A stretch of 54,159 nt of DNA from Betaproteobacteria bacterium. GTDB taxonomy: Bacteria > Pseudomonadota > Gammaproteobacteria > Burkholderiales > Burkholderiaceae_C. The DNA lies in assembly GCA_025356445.1 (NCBI GenBank), contig JANXSZ010000070.1:1-54159 (forward strand), read 5' to 3'. Made by a program: the position numbers and the translations under genes. Of this stretch, positions 10,039 through 18,184 are shown one piece after another. Position 1 is the first letter of the stretch; the number at the start of each line of letters is the position of its first letter. The notes under the pieces are model-generated. The model searched no databases and was not told the DNA's origin. It saw only the letters and a program-made list of their open reading frames with translations.

Positions 10039-12020
10039 CCCCTGAGCAGCTTTTGTTCCGCCAACGCCAAGGCCTCGGGCTTGCCGGACAACACCAGCGT
10101 ATCGCCATCACACAGCACAGTGTGTTCATCCGGCGCCAGCGTGTTGCCACCTTGACGACGCAGACTGACGGTACGAACACCCAACGACGGCAGCCCCACC
10201 GCACCCAACTCATGGCCCAGCGATTTGGCGCCTGCGGGCAGTGTGACCGTATTCAGCCGCTCGTGGTCGAATTCATTGGCTGTGTCGTCGTCACGGCCAT
10301 GGAAGTAGCCTCGCAGCAGGTTGTACCGTGCATCGCGCTGGTCTTGCACCACACGGATCACGCGCCGCATTGGCACACCAACCAGTGCGAGGGCATGGCT
10401 GGCCAGCATCAATGAACCTTCAATGGCTTCAGGCACCACTTCGGTCGCACCAGCCGCTTGCAGTTGCTCCAGGTTCAGGTCGTCTTGCGTGCGCACAATC
10501 ACCGGCACCAGGGGCGCGTGCGAGCGGATGTTGGCCAGCACCTTCAAGGCGCCTGGTGTATCGAGGTAAGTAATCACTACGGCGCTGGCCCTCGCCAATC
10601 CAGCTGCTATGATGGCTTGCAGGCGAGACGCATCGCCATACACCACCGAATCGCCTGCGGCTGCGGCTTGGTGTACACGGTCAGGGTCCAAGTCCAGCGC
10701 CATGTAGGGGATGTTCTCGCGCTCCAGAATCCGCGCCAGGTTTTGTCCGCAGCGTCCGTAGCCGCAAATAATCACATGGCGACTGGTATTGATGGATTTA
10801 CGCGCAATGTTGGTCATTTGCAGCGACTGTTGAAGCCATTCGCTGGCCACCAGTTTCATCACAATGCGGTTGCTGTACATGACGATGAAAGGCGTTGCCA
10901 GCATCGACAGCACCATGCTGGCCAAAATCGGGTTGAGCAAATGCGGCGGCACCAGTGACGAGCTTTGTGCCAGCGTCAACAGCACAAAGCCGAATTCACC
11001 TGCCTGCGCCAAATACAGCCCGGTGCGCAGCGACACCCCAGTGGTGGCCCCAAAACCGCGCGCCAGCGCTGTCACCATCACCAGCTTGAACAGCACGGGC
11101 AGCGTCAGCAGCAACAGTACCAGTGGCCAGCGCTCCAGCACGATGCGCCAGTCCAGCAGCATCCCTATGGTGATGAAGAACAAGCCCAGCAGCACGTCAT
11201 GGAACGGACGGATGTCAGTTTCCACCTGGTGTTTGAATTCGGTTTCTGAAATCAGCATTCCCGCGATGAACGCGCCCAGCGCCAGGCTCAGGCCCGCCAG
11301 CTCGGTTAGCCAAGCCAAGCCCAGCGTGACCAGCAGCAGGTTCAGCACAAACAGCTCTTCGCTTTTACGCCTGACCACAATGGTGAGCCACCAGCGCATG
11401 ACTTTTTGCCCGCCAACCAGCAGCACGGTAATCAGCACGGTGGCTTTCAACGTGGCCAAGGCCAGCGACATCAGCAAGTTTTCTGCCGATGCCCCCAGCG
11501 CAGGGATCAACACCAGCAGCGGTACCACGGCCAAATCCTGGAACAGCAGCACACCCATCACGCGCTTGCCGTGCTCGCTTTCCATTTCCAGGCGCTCGGC
11601 CATCAGTTTGACGATGATGGCGGTGCTGCTCATGGCCAGCGCCCCTGACAACGCCACAACAGTTTGCCAGCGCATTTGCCACGACGCTGGCAGCCAGCGC
11701 GACACCAGCAGCGCCGCCGCCGTGGCCAGTCCGATCGTCAGCACCACCTGCAACAGCCCCAGCCCAAACACATGCTTGCGCATTGCCCGCAGCTTGGGCA
11801 GATTGAACTCCAAGCCGATCACGAACATCAGGAACACCACGCCAAATTCCCCCAGGTGGCTTATTCCCTCGGAGTTCTGTGCCAGTGCCAGCGCGTTTGG
11901 CCCAATCACCACACCCACGACCAGGTAACCCAGCATCGGTGGCAGCAATAATTTGCGGCACACCACTACCCCCAGCACAGCGGCCAGCAGGTACATGAGC
12001 GTGAGTTCCAGGGAGGACAT
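10035..12020 (-). CDS. CPA2-family cation:proton antiporter (KefB/KefC-like)
   Basis: Inner-membrane monovalent cation/proton antiporter of the KefB/KefC group. The first ~385 of 661 residues form a 12- to 13-helix transport domain with the family's charged residue in ALGAFIAGMLISETEF. Next comes a TrkA-N (RCK) NAD-binding domain starting HVIICGYGRCGQNLARILE, and a TrkA-C-like tail. The ATG at 12020 (MSSLELTLMYLL) puts the first helix at the N-terminus; the longer reading from 12089 adds residues that do not look membrane-targeted. Whether potassium or sodium is moved cannot be told. It is divergent from kdsD with 124 bases between. Confidence 0.88.
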   Translation of the reverse strand: MSSLELTLMYLLAAVLGVVVCRKLLLPPMLGYLVVGVVIGPNALALAQNSEGISHLGEFGVVFLMFVIGLEFNLPKLRAMRKHVFGLGLLQVVLTIGLATAAALLVSRWLPASWQMRWQTVVALSGALAMSSTAIIVKLMAERLEMESEHGKRVMGVLLFQDLAVVPLLVLIPALGASAENLLMSLALATLKATVLITVLLVGGQKVMRWWLTIVVRRKSEELFVLNLLLVTLGLAWLTELAGLSLALGAFIAGMLISETEFKHQVETDIRPFHDVLLGLFFITIGMLLDWRIVLERWPLVLLLLTLPVLFKLVMVTALARGFGATTGVSLRTGLYLAQAGEFGFVLLTLAQSSSLVPPHLLNPILASMVLSMLATPFIVMYSNRIVMKLVASEWLQQSLQMTNIARKSINTSRHVIICGYGRCGQNLARILERENIPYMALDLDPDRVHQAAAAGDSVVYGDASRLQAIIAAGLARASAVVITYLDTPGALKVLANIRSHAPLVPVIVRTQDDLNLEQLQAAGATEVVPEAIEGSLMLASHALALVGVPMRRVIRVVQDQRDARYNLLRGYFHGRDDDTANEFDHERLNTVTLPAGAKSLGHELGAVGLPSLGVRTVSLRRQGGNTLAPDEHTVLCDGDTLVLSGKPEALALAEQKLLRG

Positions 12021-12144
12021 GGTGTATTGCAGTTGACCCTTGGATACTAGCAAGTTACAGGCACGGTTCGCAGCATGCACACAGCACAATGCCTACCAAC
12101 ATACCCTTTACAGGTCATGCCAGCAGCCCCGATAAAATCCTGCA

Positions 12145-13158
12145 ATGACTGCACCTATTGCCTTGCCTGCCACGCTGGACGTGGCCCGCGCTGTTCGCCT
12201 CGCCCACGACACCTTTGATATTGAAGCCACCGCCGTGCTTGGCCTGAAAGCCCGCGTGGCGAAAGACGGCGCACAGTGTTTTGCACAGGCCCTGACCCTG
12301 ATGTTGAACGTGCGTGGCCGGGTTGTGGTGATGGGCATGGGCAAAAGTGGCCATGTCAGCCGCAAAATTGCCGCCACGTTGGCTTCGACCGGTACGCCTG
12401 CGATGTTTGTCCATCCGGCAGAGGCCAGCCATGGCGATTTGGGCATGATTAAAAGTCTGGATGTGGTGCTGGCGGTATCGAACAGCGGTGAGGTGGATGA
12501 ACTCACGGCCATCTTGCCCACGCTCAAGCGCCTGGGTGCTCCCATCATCGCGATGACAGGCCGCCCGCAGTCCACGCTGGCTCGCCATGCTGATGTGGTG
12601 CTCGACAGCGGTGTCGAAAAAGAAGCCTGTCCGCTTAACCTCGCGCCCACCGCCAGTACGACCGCGCAAATTGCTCTGGGCGATGCCTTGGCAGTGGCTT
12701 TGCTCGATGCCCGGGGCTTCAAAGCCGAAGACTTTGCCCGCTCGCACCCCGGTGGTTTGCTGGGCCGCAAGCTGTTGACCCATGTGGCCGACGTGATGCG
12801 CACCGGCGACGCGATTCCCCGCGTGCTGCCGGACAGCCGTTTCAGCGAATTGATGCGCGAGATGAGCAGCAAAGGTTTTGGCGCGTCAGCCGTGGTGGAC
12901 GAACACAGTCGCGTGCTGGGCATCTTCACCGATGGTGATTTGCGCCGCTTGGTGGAACAGGGTCTTGATCTGCGCCACACCACCGCCCGCGAAGTGATGC
13001 ACCCCAGCCCGCGCACCGTGAGGGTGGATGCGCTGGCCGTGGACGCGGTGGAGATGATGGAGTTGCACCGCATCACCAGCGTGTTGGTGGTGGATGCGGA
13101 TGGTCGGTTGTGCGGTGCCGTCAACACCAACGATTTGATGCGGGCCAAAGTCATATGA
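12145..13158 (+). CDS. kdsD: D-arabinose 5-phosphate isomerase (KdsD/KpsF family)
   Basis: Converts ribulose 5-phosphate to arabinose 5-phosphate, the first step towards KDO of lipopolysaccharide. The 337-residue protein has an N-terminal SIS sugar-isomerase domain (VVVMGMGKSGHVSRKIA and the SNSGEVDE loop) and two C-terminal CBS domains (about residues 215-335). It overlaps kdsC by four bases (ATGA) and is followed by lptC, giving a kdsD-kdsC-lptC unit as in other proteobacteria. Confidence 0.95.
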   Translation: MTAPIALPATLDVARAVRLAHDTFDIEATAVLGLKARVAKDGAQCFAQALTLMLNVRGRVVVMGMGKSGHVSRKIAATLASTGTPAMFVHPAEASHGDLGMIKSLDVVLAVSNSGEVDELTAILPTLKRLGAPIIAMTGRPQSTLARHADVVLDSGVEKEACPLNLAPTASTTAQIALGDALAVALLDARGFKAEDFARSHPGGLLGRKLLTHVADVMRTGDAIPRVLPDSRFSELMREMSSKGFGASAVVDEHSRVLGIFTDGDLRRLVEQGLDLRHTTAREVMHPSPRTVRVDALAVDAVEMMELHRITSVLVVDADGRLCGAVNTNDLMRAKVI

Positions 13159-13709
13159 CCGCCCTGCGTTTCTCCTCCGAATTACTTCAGCGCGCTCAGG
13201 CCGTCAAGGTCGTTTTCTTCGATGTGGACGGTGTGCTGACCGACGGCGCGTTGTATTTCTCTGAAACCGGCGAGAGCCTTAAACGCTTCAACAGCCTGGA
13301 CGGCCATGGCTTGAAGCTCTTGCAGCGGGCAGGGATCACCCCCGCCATCATCACCGGACGTGACTCCAAACCGCTGCGCCTGCGCCTACAGGCGCTGGGC
13401 ATTACCCACGTTCACTACGGCACCGAAGACAAGCGTCCTGCCGCCGAGGCCACCTTGCAAGCGCTGGGTCTGGACTGGTCGCAAGCCGCTGCCATGGGCG
13501 ATGATTGGCCTGATATGCCTGTTTTGCAACGCTGCGCCTTGGCCTGCGCGCCCGCCAACGCCCATGCCGAAGTCAAAAGTGTTGCCCACTACACCACCAC
13601 CCTGCGTGGTGGTGAAGGTGCAGCCCGCGAGCTGTGTGATCTGCTGCTGCTGGCGAGCGGGCATTACGGTGCATTGCTGGCCGAAATGCGGGTTGCTGAC
13701 CGCGACTGA
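13155..13709 (+). CDS. kdsC: 3-deoxy-D-manno-octulosonate 8-phosphate phosphatase
   Basis: HAD-family phosphatase that releases KDO from KDO-8-phosphate. The HAD signature DVDGVLTDG holds the nucleophile and acid/base aspartates, and GDDWPDMP is the late metal-binding motif; there is no cap domain, as in KdsC. The ATG at 13155 overlaps the kdsD stop and gives 184 residues, slightly above the usual size; the longer reading from 13110 runs inside kdsD. Confidence 0.95.
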   Translation: MTALRFSSELLQRAQAVKVVFFDVDGVLTDGALYFSETGESLKRFNSLDGHGLKLLQRAGITPAIITGRDSKPLRLRLQALGITHVHYGTEDKRPAAEATLQALGLDWSQAAAMGDDWPDMPVLQRCALACAPANAHAEVKSVAHYTTTLRGGEGAARELCDLLLLASGHYGALLAEMRVADRD

Positions 13710-13727
13710 CCGTCACTGACTGCAAAC

Positions 13728-14348
13728 ATGGCCACCGCCCAACGGTTTTCCCGTACTTTTGACCGCCTGACGATTTACCTGCCCATCATCTTGATGGGGC
13801 TGCTGGCGTTGGGCTCCTACTGGCTGCTGCGCACCACGCCGCAACCTGGCACAGCCGAGCGCAACCCTGCCGTCACGCACAACGCGGACTACTTCATGCG
13901 AAAGTTTTCGCTGAAGACCTTTGATGCTTTGGGCCACCTTAAAACCGAGCTGCAAGGCCAGGAAATCCGCCATTTCCCTGACACCGATACGCTGGAGATC
14001 GAGCAGGTCTATCTGCGTTCTTACGATGACGAAGGCCACCTCACCACCGCGACCAGTGACCGTGGACTGTCTAATGGTGATGGCTCAGAGGTGCAACTGA
14101 TGGGCCATGCGGTGGTGGTGCGTGCAGGATGGGTCAACAGCACAGGAAAAACCCAGCCACCACTGGAAATTCGCAGTGATTTTCTGCATGCCATCACCGA
14201 CACCGAGCGCGTCAAAACCCACTTGCCTGTGGTCATCACCCGCGGCCTCGACAAGTTCACAGCTGACAGCATGGACTATGACAACCTCAATCGTTTGATG
14301 GACCTGAAAGGCCGCGTACATGGCACCCTTACCCCCGCCAAGCCCTGA
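13728..14348 (+). CDS. lptC: LPS export protein LptC
   Basis: Bitopic inner-membrane component of the Lpt bridge, passing LPS from LptB2FG to LptA. The 206-residue protein has one N-terminal transmembrane helix (IYLPIILMGLLALGSYWLL, about 16-34) and a periplasmic beta-jellyroll (family DUF1239). It follows kdsC by 18 bases. In most relatives lptA and lptB come next; here an SDR gene overlaps its end instead. Confidence 0.92.
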   Translation: MATAQRFSRTFDRLTIYLPIILMGLLALGSYWLLRTTPQPGTAERNPAVTHNADYFMRKFSLKTFDALGHLKTELQGQEIRHFPDTDTLEIEQVYLRSYDDEGHLTTATSDRGLSNGDGSEVQLMGHAVVVRAGWVNSTGKTQPPLEIRSDFLHAITDTERVKTHLPVVITRGLDKFTADSMDYDNLNRLMDLKGRVHGTLTPAKP

Positions 14349-15186
14349 GGCACCCCTGCTTGGCCCTGCTGCCGCTGTACCCGAGTCCCCGCTTGTTGTC
14401 ATCACCGGGGCTTCCAGCGGACTGGGTCAAGCGTTGGCATTGCGCTTTTACCACGCAGGCTACCGGCTGGCCTTGGTGGCACGCCGAGTTTCAGAGATAG
14501 AACGCTGGGCCAGAGCAAGCCAGATAGACATTACACGCTATCAAATTTACAGCGCTGATGTGTCCGATGCGAACGCCATGGTGGTGATGGGCAACACCTG
14601 CCTCCAAGCCCAAGGCGTGCCTGATGTGGTCATTGCCAATGCCGGTATCAGCGTGGGCGTTGACACCGCTTGCCGCACGGACATTGATGTGATGGCCCGT
14701 GTGTTCACCACCAACAACATCGGCATGATGGCCACCTTTCACCCCTTTGTTGCCGCGATGGCTGCGCGTGCGGTAACGGGGTCCGGCGGTACGTTGGTGG
14801 GTATTGGCAGCGTGGCCGGTATACGTGGCTTGCCGGGTCATGGGGCCTACAGCGCAAGTAAGGCGGCTGCTATCACGTATTTGGAAAGCTTGCGGGGGGA
14901 AATGAAACCGCTGGGTGTGCGGGTGGTGACGGTGTGCCCTGGCTATATTGACACACCGCTCACGCAAAAGAACCGCTACACCATGCCGTTTTTAATGCAA
15001 CCCAAAGACTTTGCCGAAAAAGCGTTTCAAGCGATTGTGACGGGCGCCAGTTACAGCGTTATTCCATGGCAGATGGGCGTTGTAGCCAAACTGATGCGTT
15101 TGCTACCCAATGCGCTGTACGACAAGTTGCTGGCAGGTCGCCCACGCAAACACCGGGACGGGGAAGGCTGGGCCGAAGGAGGCTGA
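14320..15186 (+). CDS. Short-chain dehydrogenase/reductase (SDR)
   Basis: Classical NAD(P)-dependent oxidoreductase of 288 residues. The cofactor motif is VVITGASSGLGQALA, followed by the NAG motif in VVIANAGISVG, a catalytic Ser in GIGSVAG, and the YSASK Tyr-Lys pair. The C-terminus has hydrophobic and basic stretches that may touch the membrane. The ATG at 14320 overlaps lptC by 29 bases and lies within a proline-rich start; no better start is in frame. The substrate is unknown. A copy of the short dispersed repeat encodes part of residues 73-78. A terminator follows. Confidence 0.88.
   Translation: MAPLPPPSPEAPLLGPAAAVPESPLVVITGASSGLGQALALRFYHAGYRLALVARRVSEIERWARASQIDITRYQIYSADVSDANAMVVMGNTCLQAQGVPDVVIANAGISVGVDTACRTDIDVMARVFTTNNIGMMATFHPFVAAMAARAVTGSGGTLVGIGSVAGIRGLPGHGAYSASKAAAITYLESLRGEMKPLGVRVVTVCPGYIDTPLTQKNRYTMPFLMQPKDFAEKAFQAIVTGASYSVIPWQMGVVAKLMRLLPNALYDKLLAGRPRKHRDGEGWAEGG
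14537..14553. repeat. Short dispersed repeat core inside the SDR gene
   Basis: GCTATCAAATTTACAGC, identical to 8559-8575 in mnmE, lies in frame in a variable region just before the SADVSD strand of the SDR protein. Confidence 0.55.
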
Positions 15187-15196
15187 GACCCCATGC

Positions 15197-15222
15197 AAAA
15201 AGGCTCCCGAGGGAGCCTTTTT
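15197..15222. terminator. Bidirectional rho-independent terminator
   Basis: AAAAAGGCTCCC and GGGAGCCTTTTT form a long stem with a very short loop and give a T-run on both strands. It lies between the SDR gene and the convergent RRM gene, so it can end transcription from either side. The 72 bases beyond it to the RRM stop show nothing further. Confidence 0.8.
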
Positions 15223-15294
15223 GTTGCTGCACCGCAGTGCAGCAGATCTTTATGCTGGGCTTTGCAGCCCAACAGGACGATCAGGTGTCAGCGA

Positions 15295-15768
15295 TTAATA
15301 ACCGCCGCCGCCGGAACGGCCACCGCCGCCACCGCCGTAACCACCACCACCGCCGCCACCGGAACGGCCACCGCCGCCGCCAGCACCGCCGCCGCCGTAG
15401 GGGCTACGGAAACCGCCGCCACCGCCGCCGCCTTCACGGCCACCGCCAGCACCGCCGCCGAAACCACCACCACCACCACCACCACCGCCGCCGAAGCCGC
15501 CGGTACGGGGAGGACGTGCCTCCATCGGACGTGCTTCGTTAACGACAACGCTACGGCCACCCAAAGAAGCACCGTTCATGCCGCCGATGGCAGCTTGTGC
15601 TTCTGGATCGCTGGCCATTTCGACAAAGCCGAAGCCCTTCGAACGACCGGTATCACGTTCCATCATTACTTTTGCGCTGGTGACTGCACCAAATTGGCCA
15701 AAGGCCTGTTCCAAATCGCTATCGCGAACCGAGTACGGCAGATTGCCGACGTACAGTTTGTTGCCCAT
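15295..15768 (-). CDS. Glycine-rich RNA-binding protein with one RRM
   Basis: A single RNA-recognition motif (about residues 2-80) with RNP2 LYVGNL and RNP1 KGFGFVEM is followed by a tail of almost pure glycine with a few Arg, Ser, Tyr and Phe (about 88-157). This matches the small bacterial Rbp-type proteins related to cyanobacterial cold-induced RNA-binding proteins. The role is probably RNA chaperoning; cold induction is known for some relatives but not shown here. GGAGT lies eight bases before the ATG, so initiation looks strong. The 139-base gap to the anti-sigma stop, minus the leader, holds no other gene. Confidence 0.93.
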   Translation of the reverse strand: MGNKLYVGNLPYSVRDSDLEQAFGQFGAVTSAKVMMERDTGRSKGFGFVEMASDPEAQAAIGGMNGASLGGRSVVVNEARPMEARPPRTGGFGGGGGGGGGGFGGGAGGGREGGGGGGGFRSPYGGGGAGGGGGRSGGGGGGGYGGGGGGRSGGGGY

Positions 15769-15963
15769 GAAGGGACTCCTATAAACACATGAGAAAAGCG
15801 ATGGAGTCCCGAAAACGCATTCAACTAACCTGAGAGACGCGAAACTGACCTTAACACCGCAAACTTTACCTAGGCGTTGAAACCCAGATTTACAGATTAT
15901 GCTTTAGTTTTCGCATTTTGGCGTAAACATCCGCACGGATGGCGCGAAAACTTACGCTGAGCC

Positions 15964-16155
15964 TCAGTCTTCGCGGTAATTTCGCCACTCCCGCATGGCG
16001 TTTCTCATCGTCAACACCTGGCGTTCGAAGAGCGGGCAGGCTTTGCAGGCGAACATATGCAGCCGCAGCGCCACCCGGTTGGGCACGGTCAAGGGGGCGT
16101 CTTCCCTGGCAATCAGCAGGGCAGCGACTTCTTTGCAAGTTCTGCGCAAAATCAT
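15964..16155 (-). CDS. Small zinc-binding anti-sigma factor
   Basis: The 63-residue protein is coded immediately after the ECF sigma gene, its ATG overlapping the sigma stop (ATGA at 16152-16155). It has an early cysteine (RRTCKEVAALLI) and the motif HMFACKACPLF, fitting the H-x3-C-x2-C zinc motif of ZAS-type anti-sigma factors. It is shorter than most and lacks a membrane helix, so it would be cytosolic and might sense metal or thiol state directly. Starting at 16194 would add 13 residues but break the coupling. Confidence 0.85.
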   Translation of the reverse strand: MILRRTCKEVAALLIAREDAPLTVPNRVALRLHMFACKACPLFERQVLTMRNAMREWRNYRED

Positions 16156-16736
16156 GGCGTTATCCGGTTTCCAAACCAGTTGAGCTCCAGGCATTCGCGT
16201 AAACGCAAACGGGCCCGGTGCAATTGAACATACAGGTTCGTCGAGGTGAGGTTCGTTTCCTTACAGATTTCTTCGGTCGATAACTCCAGCCACTCACGCA
16301 TCAAAAACACCCGGCCCAAGCCGGCGGGCAGCGCGTCGGTGCAGGCTTCCAGTATTTTGAAAAACTGCTGCGAACGCAAATCCTGCTCCGGGTTGCCCCA
16401 GTCCGACGGCTGGCTGGTGAAGTGCCCATCGCCTTTGAACATCAGCGCGTCGAGTTCGTCTGAGCCATCACCATCATCACTGGCGTCAAGCTGCACCTCC
16501 CGTGAGCGCGAGCGCAGCTGGTCGATCACCTTGTGTTTGAGGATGCCGACCAGCCAGGTTTTGAGCTGCGATTTGCTCTCAAATGCCTGCGGTTTGCTTA
16601 ACGCTGCCAGCGTGGTTTCAGACACCGCGTCTTCAGCCCAACTGTCGTTGCGCAACTGCATCCGGGCAAAGCGCAGCAGGTAACTGTGGTGGCTGGCGAG
16701 TTGCCGTTCAAAATCGGTGGTGGAGGCGTTGGGCAT
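16152..16736 (-). CDS. ECF-type RNA polymerase sigma factor
   Basis: Alternative sigma factor of 194 residues with region 2 (LLRFARMQLRNDSWAEDAVSETTLAAL ... LKTWLVGILKHKVIDQLR) and region 4 (VFLMREWLELSTEEICKETNLTSTNLYVQLHRARLRLREC). The acidic DASDDGDGSDELD linker separates them. Its relatives sit next to DUF2282/DUF692 genes and respond to metal or oxidative stress, as does Caulobacter SigF. Here it is divergent from bufA1, and both bufA genes share a promoter motif. The ATG at 16736 fits homologue lengths; 16787 would add 17 residues. Confidence 0.9.
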   Translation of the reverse strand: MPNASTTDFERQLASHHSYLLRFARMQLRNDSWAEDAVSETTLAALSKPQAFESKSQLKTWLVGILKHKVIDQLRSRSREVQLDASDDGDGSDELDALMFKGDGHFTSQPSDWGNPEQDLRSQQFFKILEACTDALPAGLGRVFLMREWLELSTEEICKETNLTSTNLYVQLHRARLRLRECLELNWFGNRITP

Positions 16737-16865
16737 GCGTGTAAAACCGTAGTAAACCGTCGTTGAGCCGTCATTTTTGGCGATCATCGCACAGCCGGAT
16801 TACAAGGTGTGTACCGGTGGCTGGCTGGTGCTAACCCTTAAATCCAAAAAACTTTTGCGCTCGTA

Positions 16866-16895
16866 TGTAAGAAGTTGGCCGATAGACTGACCAAC
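16866..16895 (+). promoter_or_regulatory. Predicted ECF-sigma promoter of bufA1
   Basis: TGTAAGAA (16866-16873), 14 bases, TGACCAAC (16888-16895). The same two octamers with the same spacing occur upstream of bufA2 (21853-21882). Here the element ends 64 bases before the bufA1 ATG. I infer -35 and -10 elements read by the neighbouring sigma factor. The general form resembles the GTAAC-type -35 of SigF-like ECF factors. Confidence 0.7.
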
Positions 16896-16959
16896 GCTTA
16901 ACCAGTAACCTTGCTGGTGCCACTTGTCTCTCAACCCGCTCACCCTTCAGGAGTTTTTC

Positions 16960-17241
16960 ATGAACCAACGTGCCCTTATCGCTGCTGCTGCTGCCACCGT
17001 GTTGTCTTCCATGCTGGTCGCTGTGCCCGCCGCAGCCCAAGAGAAAGAAAAATGCTTCGGCATCGCCAAAATGGGCCAGAACGACTGCGCTAACCTCTCT
17101 GGCTCCCATTCTTGCGCCGGTCAGTCCAAGATGGACATGGGCGCTGACGAGTGGAAATATGTCGCCAAAGGCACTTGCGTCGGTATGAAAGGCATGACCG
17201 CTGACCAAGTCAAGATGAAAGCCATGGACAAGAAGAGCTGA
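16960..17241 (+). CDS. bufA1: Bufferin precursor, BufA1 family (DUF2282)
   Basis: Precursor of a periplasmic RiPP metallophore. The 93 residues begin with a Sec signal peptide (MNQRALIAAAAATVLSSMLVAVPAAAQ) and then contain four cysteines at 32, 43, 52 and 73 in the DUF2282 arrangement (KCFGIAKMGQNDC, SHSCAG, KGTCVGMKG). In known bufferins, an MNIO enzyme converts central cysteines to thiooxazole-type rings that bind copper. The ATG at 16960 has an AGGAG six bases upstream. It is first in a run bufA1-bufB-bufC-doxX-egtB-egtD and divergent from the sigma gene. The exact residues modified cannot be read from sequence. Confidence 0.9.
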   Translation: MNQRALIAAAAATVLSSMLVAVPAAAQEKEKCFGIAKMGQNDCANLSGSHSCAGQSKMDMGADEWKYVAKGTCVGMKGMTADQVKMKAMDKKS

Positions 17242-17249
17242 TTGCGTTT

Positions 17250-17266
17250 GCTGTAAATTCAATAGC
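17250..17266. repeat. Short dispersed repeat core, bufA1-bufB gap
   Basis: GCTGTAAATTCAATAGC lies nine bases after the bufA1 stop, in the 79-base gap before bufB. Downstream bases (TGCGCTTTCTCAATGGGCGCTAAGC) look like a degenerate arm of the longer repeat form. It may affect mRNA stability between precursor and maturase, which would suit a higher dose of precursor; that is inference. Confidence 0.55.
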
Positions 17267-17320
17267 AAACTGCGCTTTCTCAATGGGCGCTAAGCTCGAT
17301 TTTTTAACCGAATTAGCCCC

Positions 17321-18184
17321 ATGAACACCGTCCCTGCAAGCGCCGGTATAGGCTGGCGCCACCCCCATTACGTCGCCCTGATGGACGCCCGCCCACCACT
17401 GGGGTTCATCGAGGTGCATTCTGAGAACTTTTTCGGCGCAGGCGGTGCGGCCTTGGCCGTGCTGCAAGAAGCTCGCGCCCATTACCCGCTCAGCCTGCAC
17501 GGTGTGGGCTTGGGTTTGGGTTCTGCCATTGGCATGGATGACTGGCACCTGAACCAACTCGCCCAATTGGTTGAGCGCACTGAACCCTGGCTGGTCAGCG
17601 ACCACGCCTGTTTCGCCCGGGGTCATTTGGCGGATGGCCAACCCATTCACGCCGCCGACCTGCTTCCTATCCCCTTCAACCGGGAGGCGCTGGACGTGCT
17701 TTGCGCCAACGTGCAACGCGTGCAAGACCGTTTGCAACGCCCCATCGCTGTCGAAAACCTGTCTGCCTATCTCCGCTGGAACGGCGACGAACTGACCGAG
17801 CCTGAATTTCTGGCGGCGCTTGCGCAACGCACCGGCTGCAAGCTGCTGATTGACGTGAACAACATCTACGTCAATGCCCTGAACGATTCAAAAACCATAG
17901 CTGCTGATGCCCACCAACATTGCTGCAACTGGCTGAATGCCATCCCTGCCAGCGCTGTCGCCGAACTGCACCTCGCCGGGCACACCGACTGCGGCGATAT
18001 CGTCATCGACGACCACAGCCGCCGCGTGGGTGATGGCGTCTGGCAGCTGTACCGCCACACCCTCCAGTGCTTCGGCCCTGTGCCCACGCTGATCGAGTGG
18101 GACACCGACATCCCGCCGCTGCACGTCTTGCTCGACGAAGCCGCCCACGCAGACCGCCTTGTTGCCGAGGTGCTGGCACCATGA
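17321..18184 (+). CDS. bufB: MNIO-family bufferin maturase BufB (DUF692)
   Basis: Multinuclear non-haem iron oxygenase with a TIM-barrel fold, expected to oxidise cysteines of BufA1. The 287 residues show the family's metal-binding motifs in order: [49 protein letters not shown] and [11 protein letters not shown] segment after [11 protein letters not shown] is about eight residues longer than in the second MNIO protein here (22274-24004), and this extra piece coincides with a dispersed-repeat copy. Its stop overlaps the bufC start (ATGA). Confidence 0.93.
   Translation: MNTVPASAGIGWRHPHYVALMDARPPLGFIEVHSENFFGAGGAALAVLQEARAHYPLSLHGVGLGLGSAIGMDDWHLNQLAQLVERTEPWLVSDHACFARGHLADGQPIHAADLLPIPFNREALDVLCANVQRVQDRLQRPIAVENLSAYLRWNGDELTEPEFLAALAQRTGCKLLIDVNNIYVNALNDSKTIAADAHQHCCNWLNAIPASAVAELHLAGHTDCGDIVIDDHSRRVGDGVWQLYRHTLQCFGPVPTLIEWDTDIPPLHVLLDEAAHADRLVAEVLAP
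17884..17925. repeat. Degenerate repeat copy in frame inside bufB
   Basis: GATTCAAAAACCATAGC followed by TGCTGATGCCCACCAACATTGC is a diverged copy of the extended repeat seen in mnmE and bufC. It is translated as a His/Cys-containing stretch ([14 protein letters not shown]) just after the conserved DVNN motif. Confidence 0.55.

Noticed and set aside
15295-15510. Tandem-looking GCC/CCG repeats as a possible CRISPR or satellite
   Set aside because: They encode the glycine-rich tail of the RRM protein on the minus strand; units are codon-based and irregular, with no spacers.
18067-18180. N-terminal extension of bufC
   Set aside because: It lies within bufB in another frame, is Arg/Pro/His-rich and unconserved; the ATG at 18181 coupled to the bufB stop is better.
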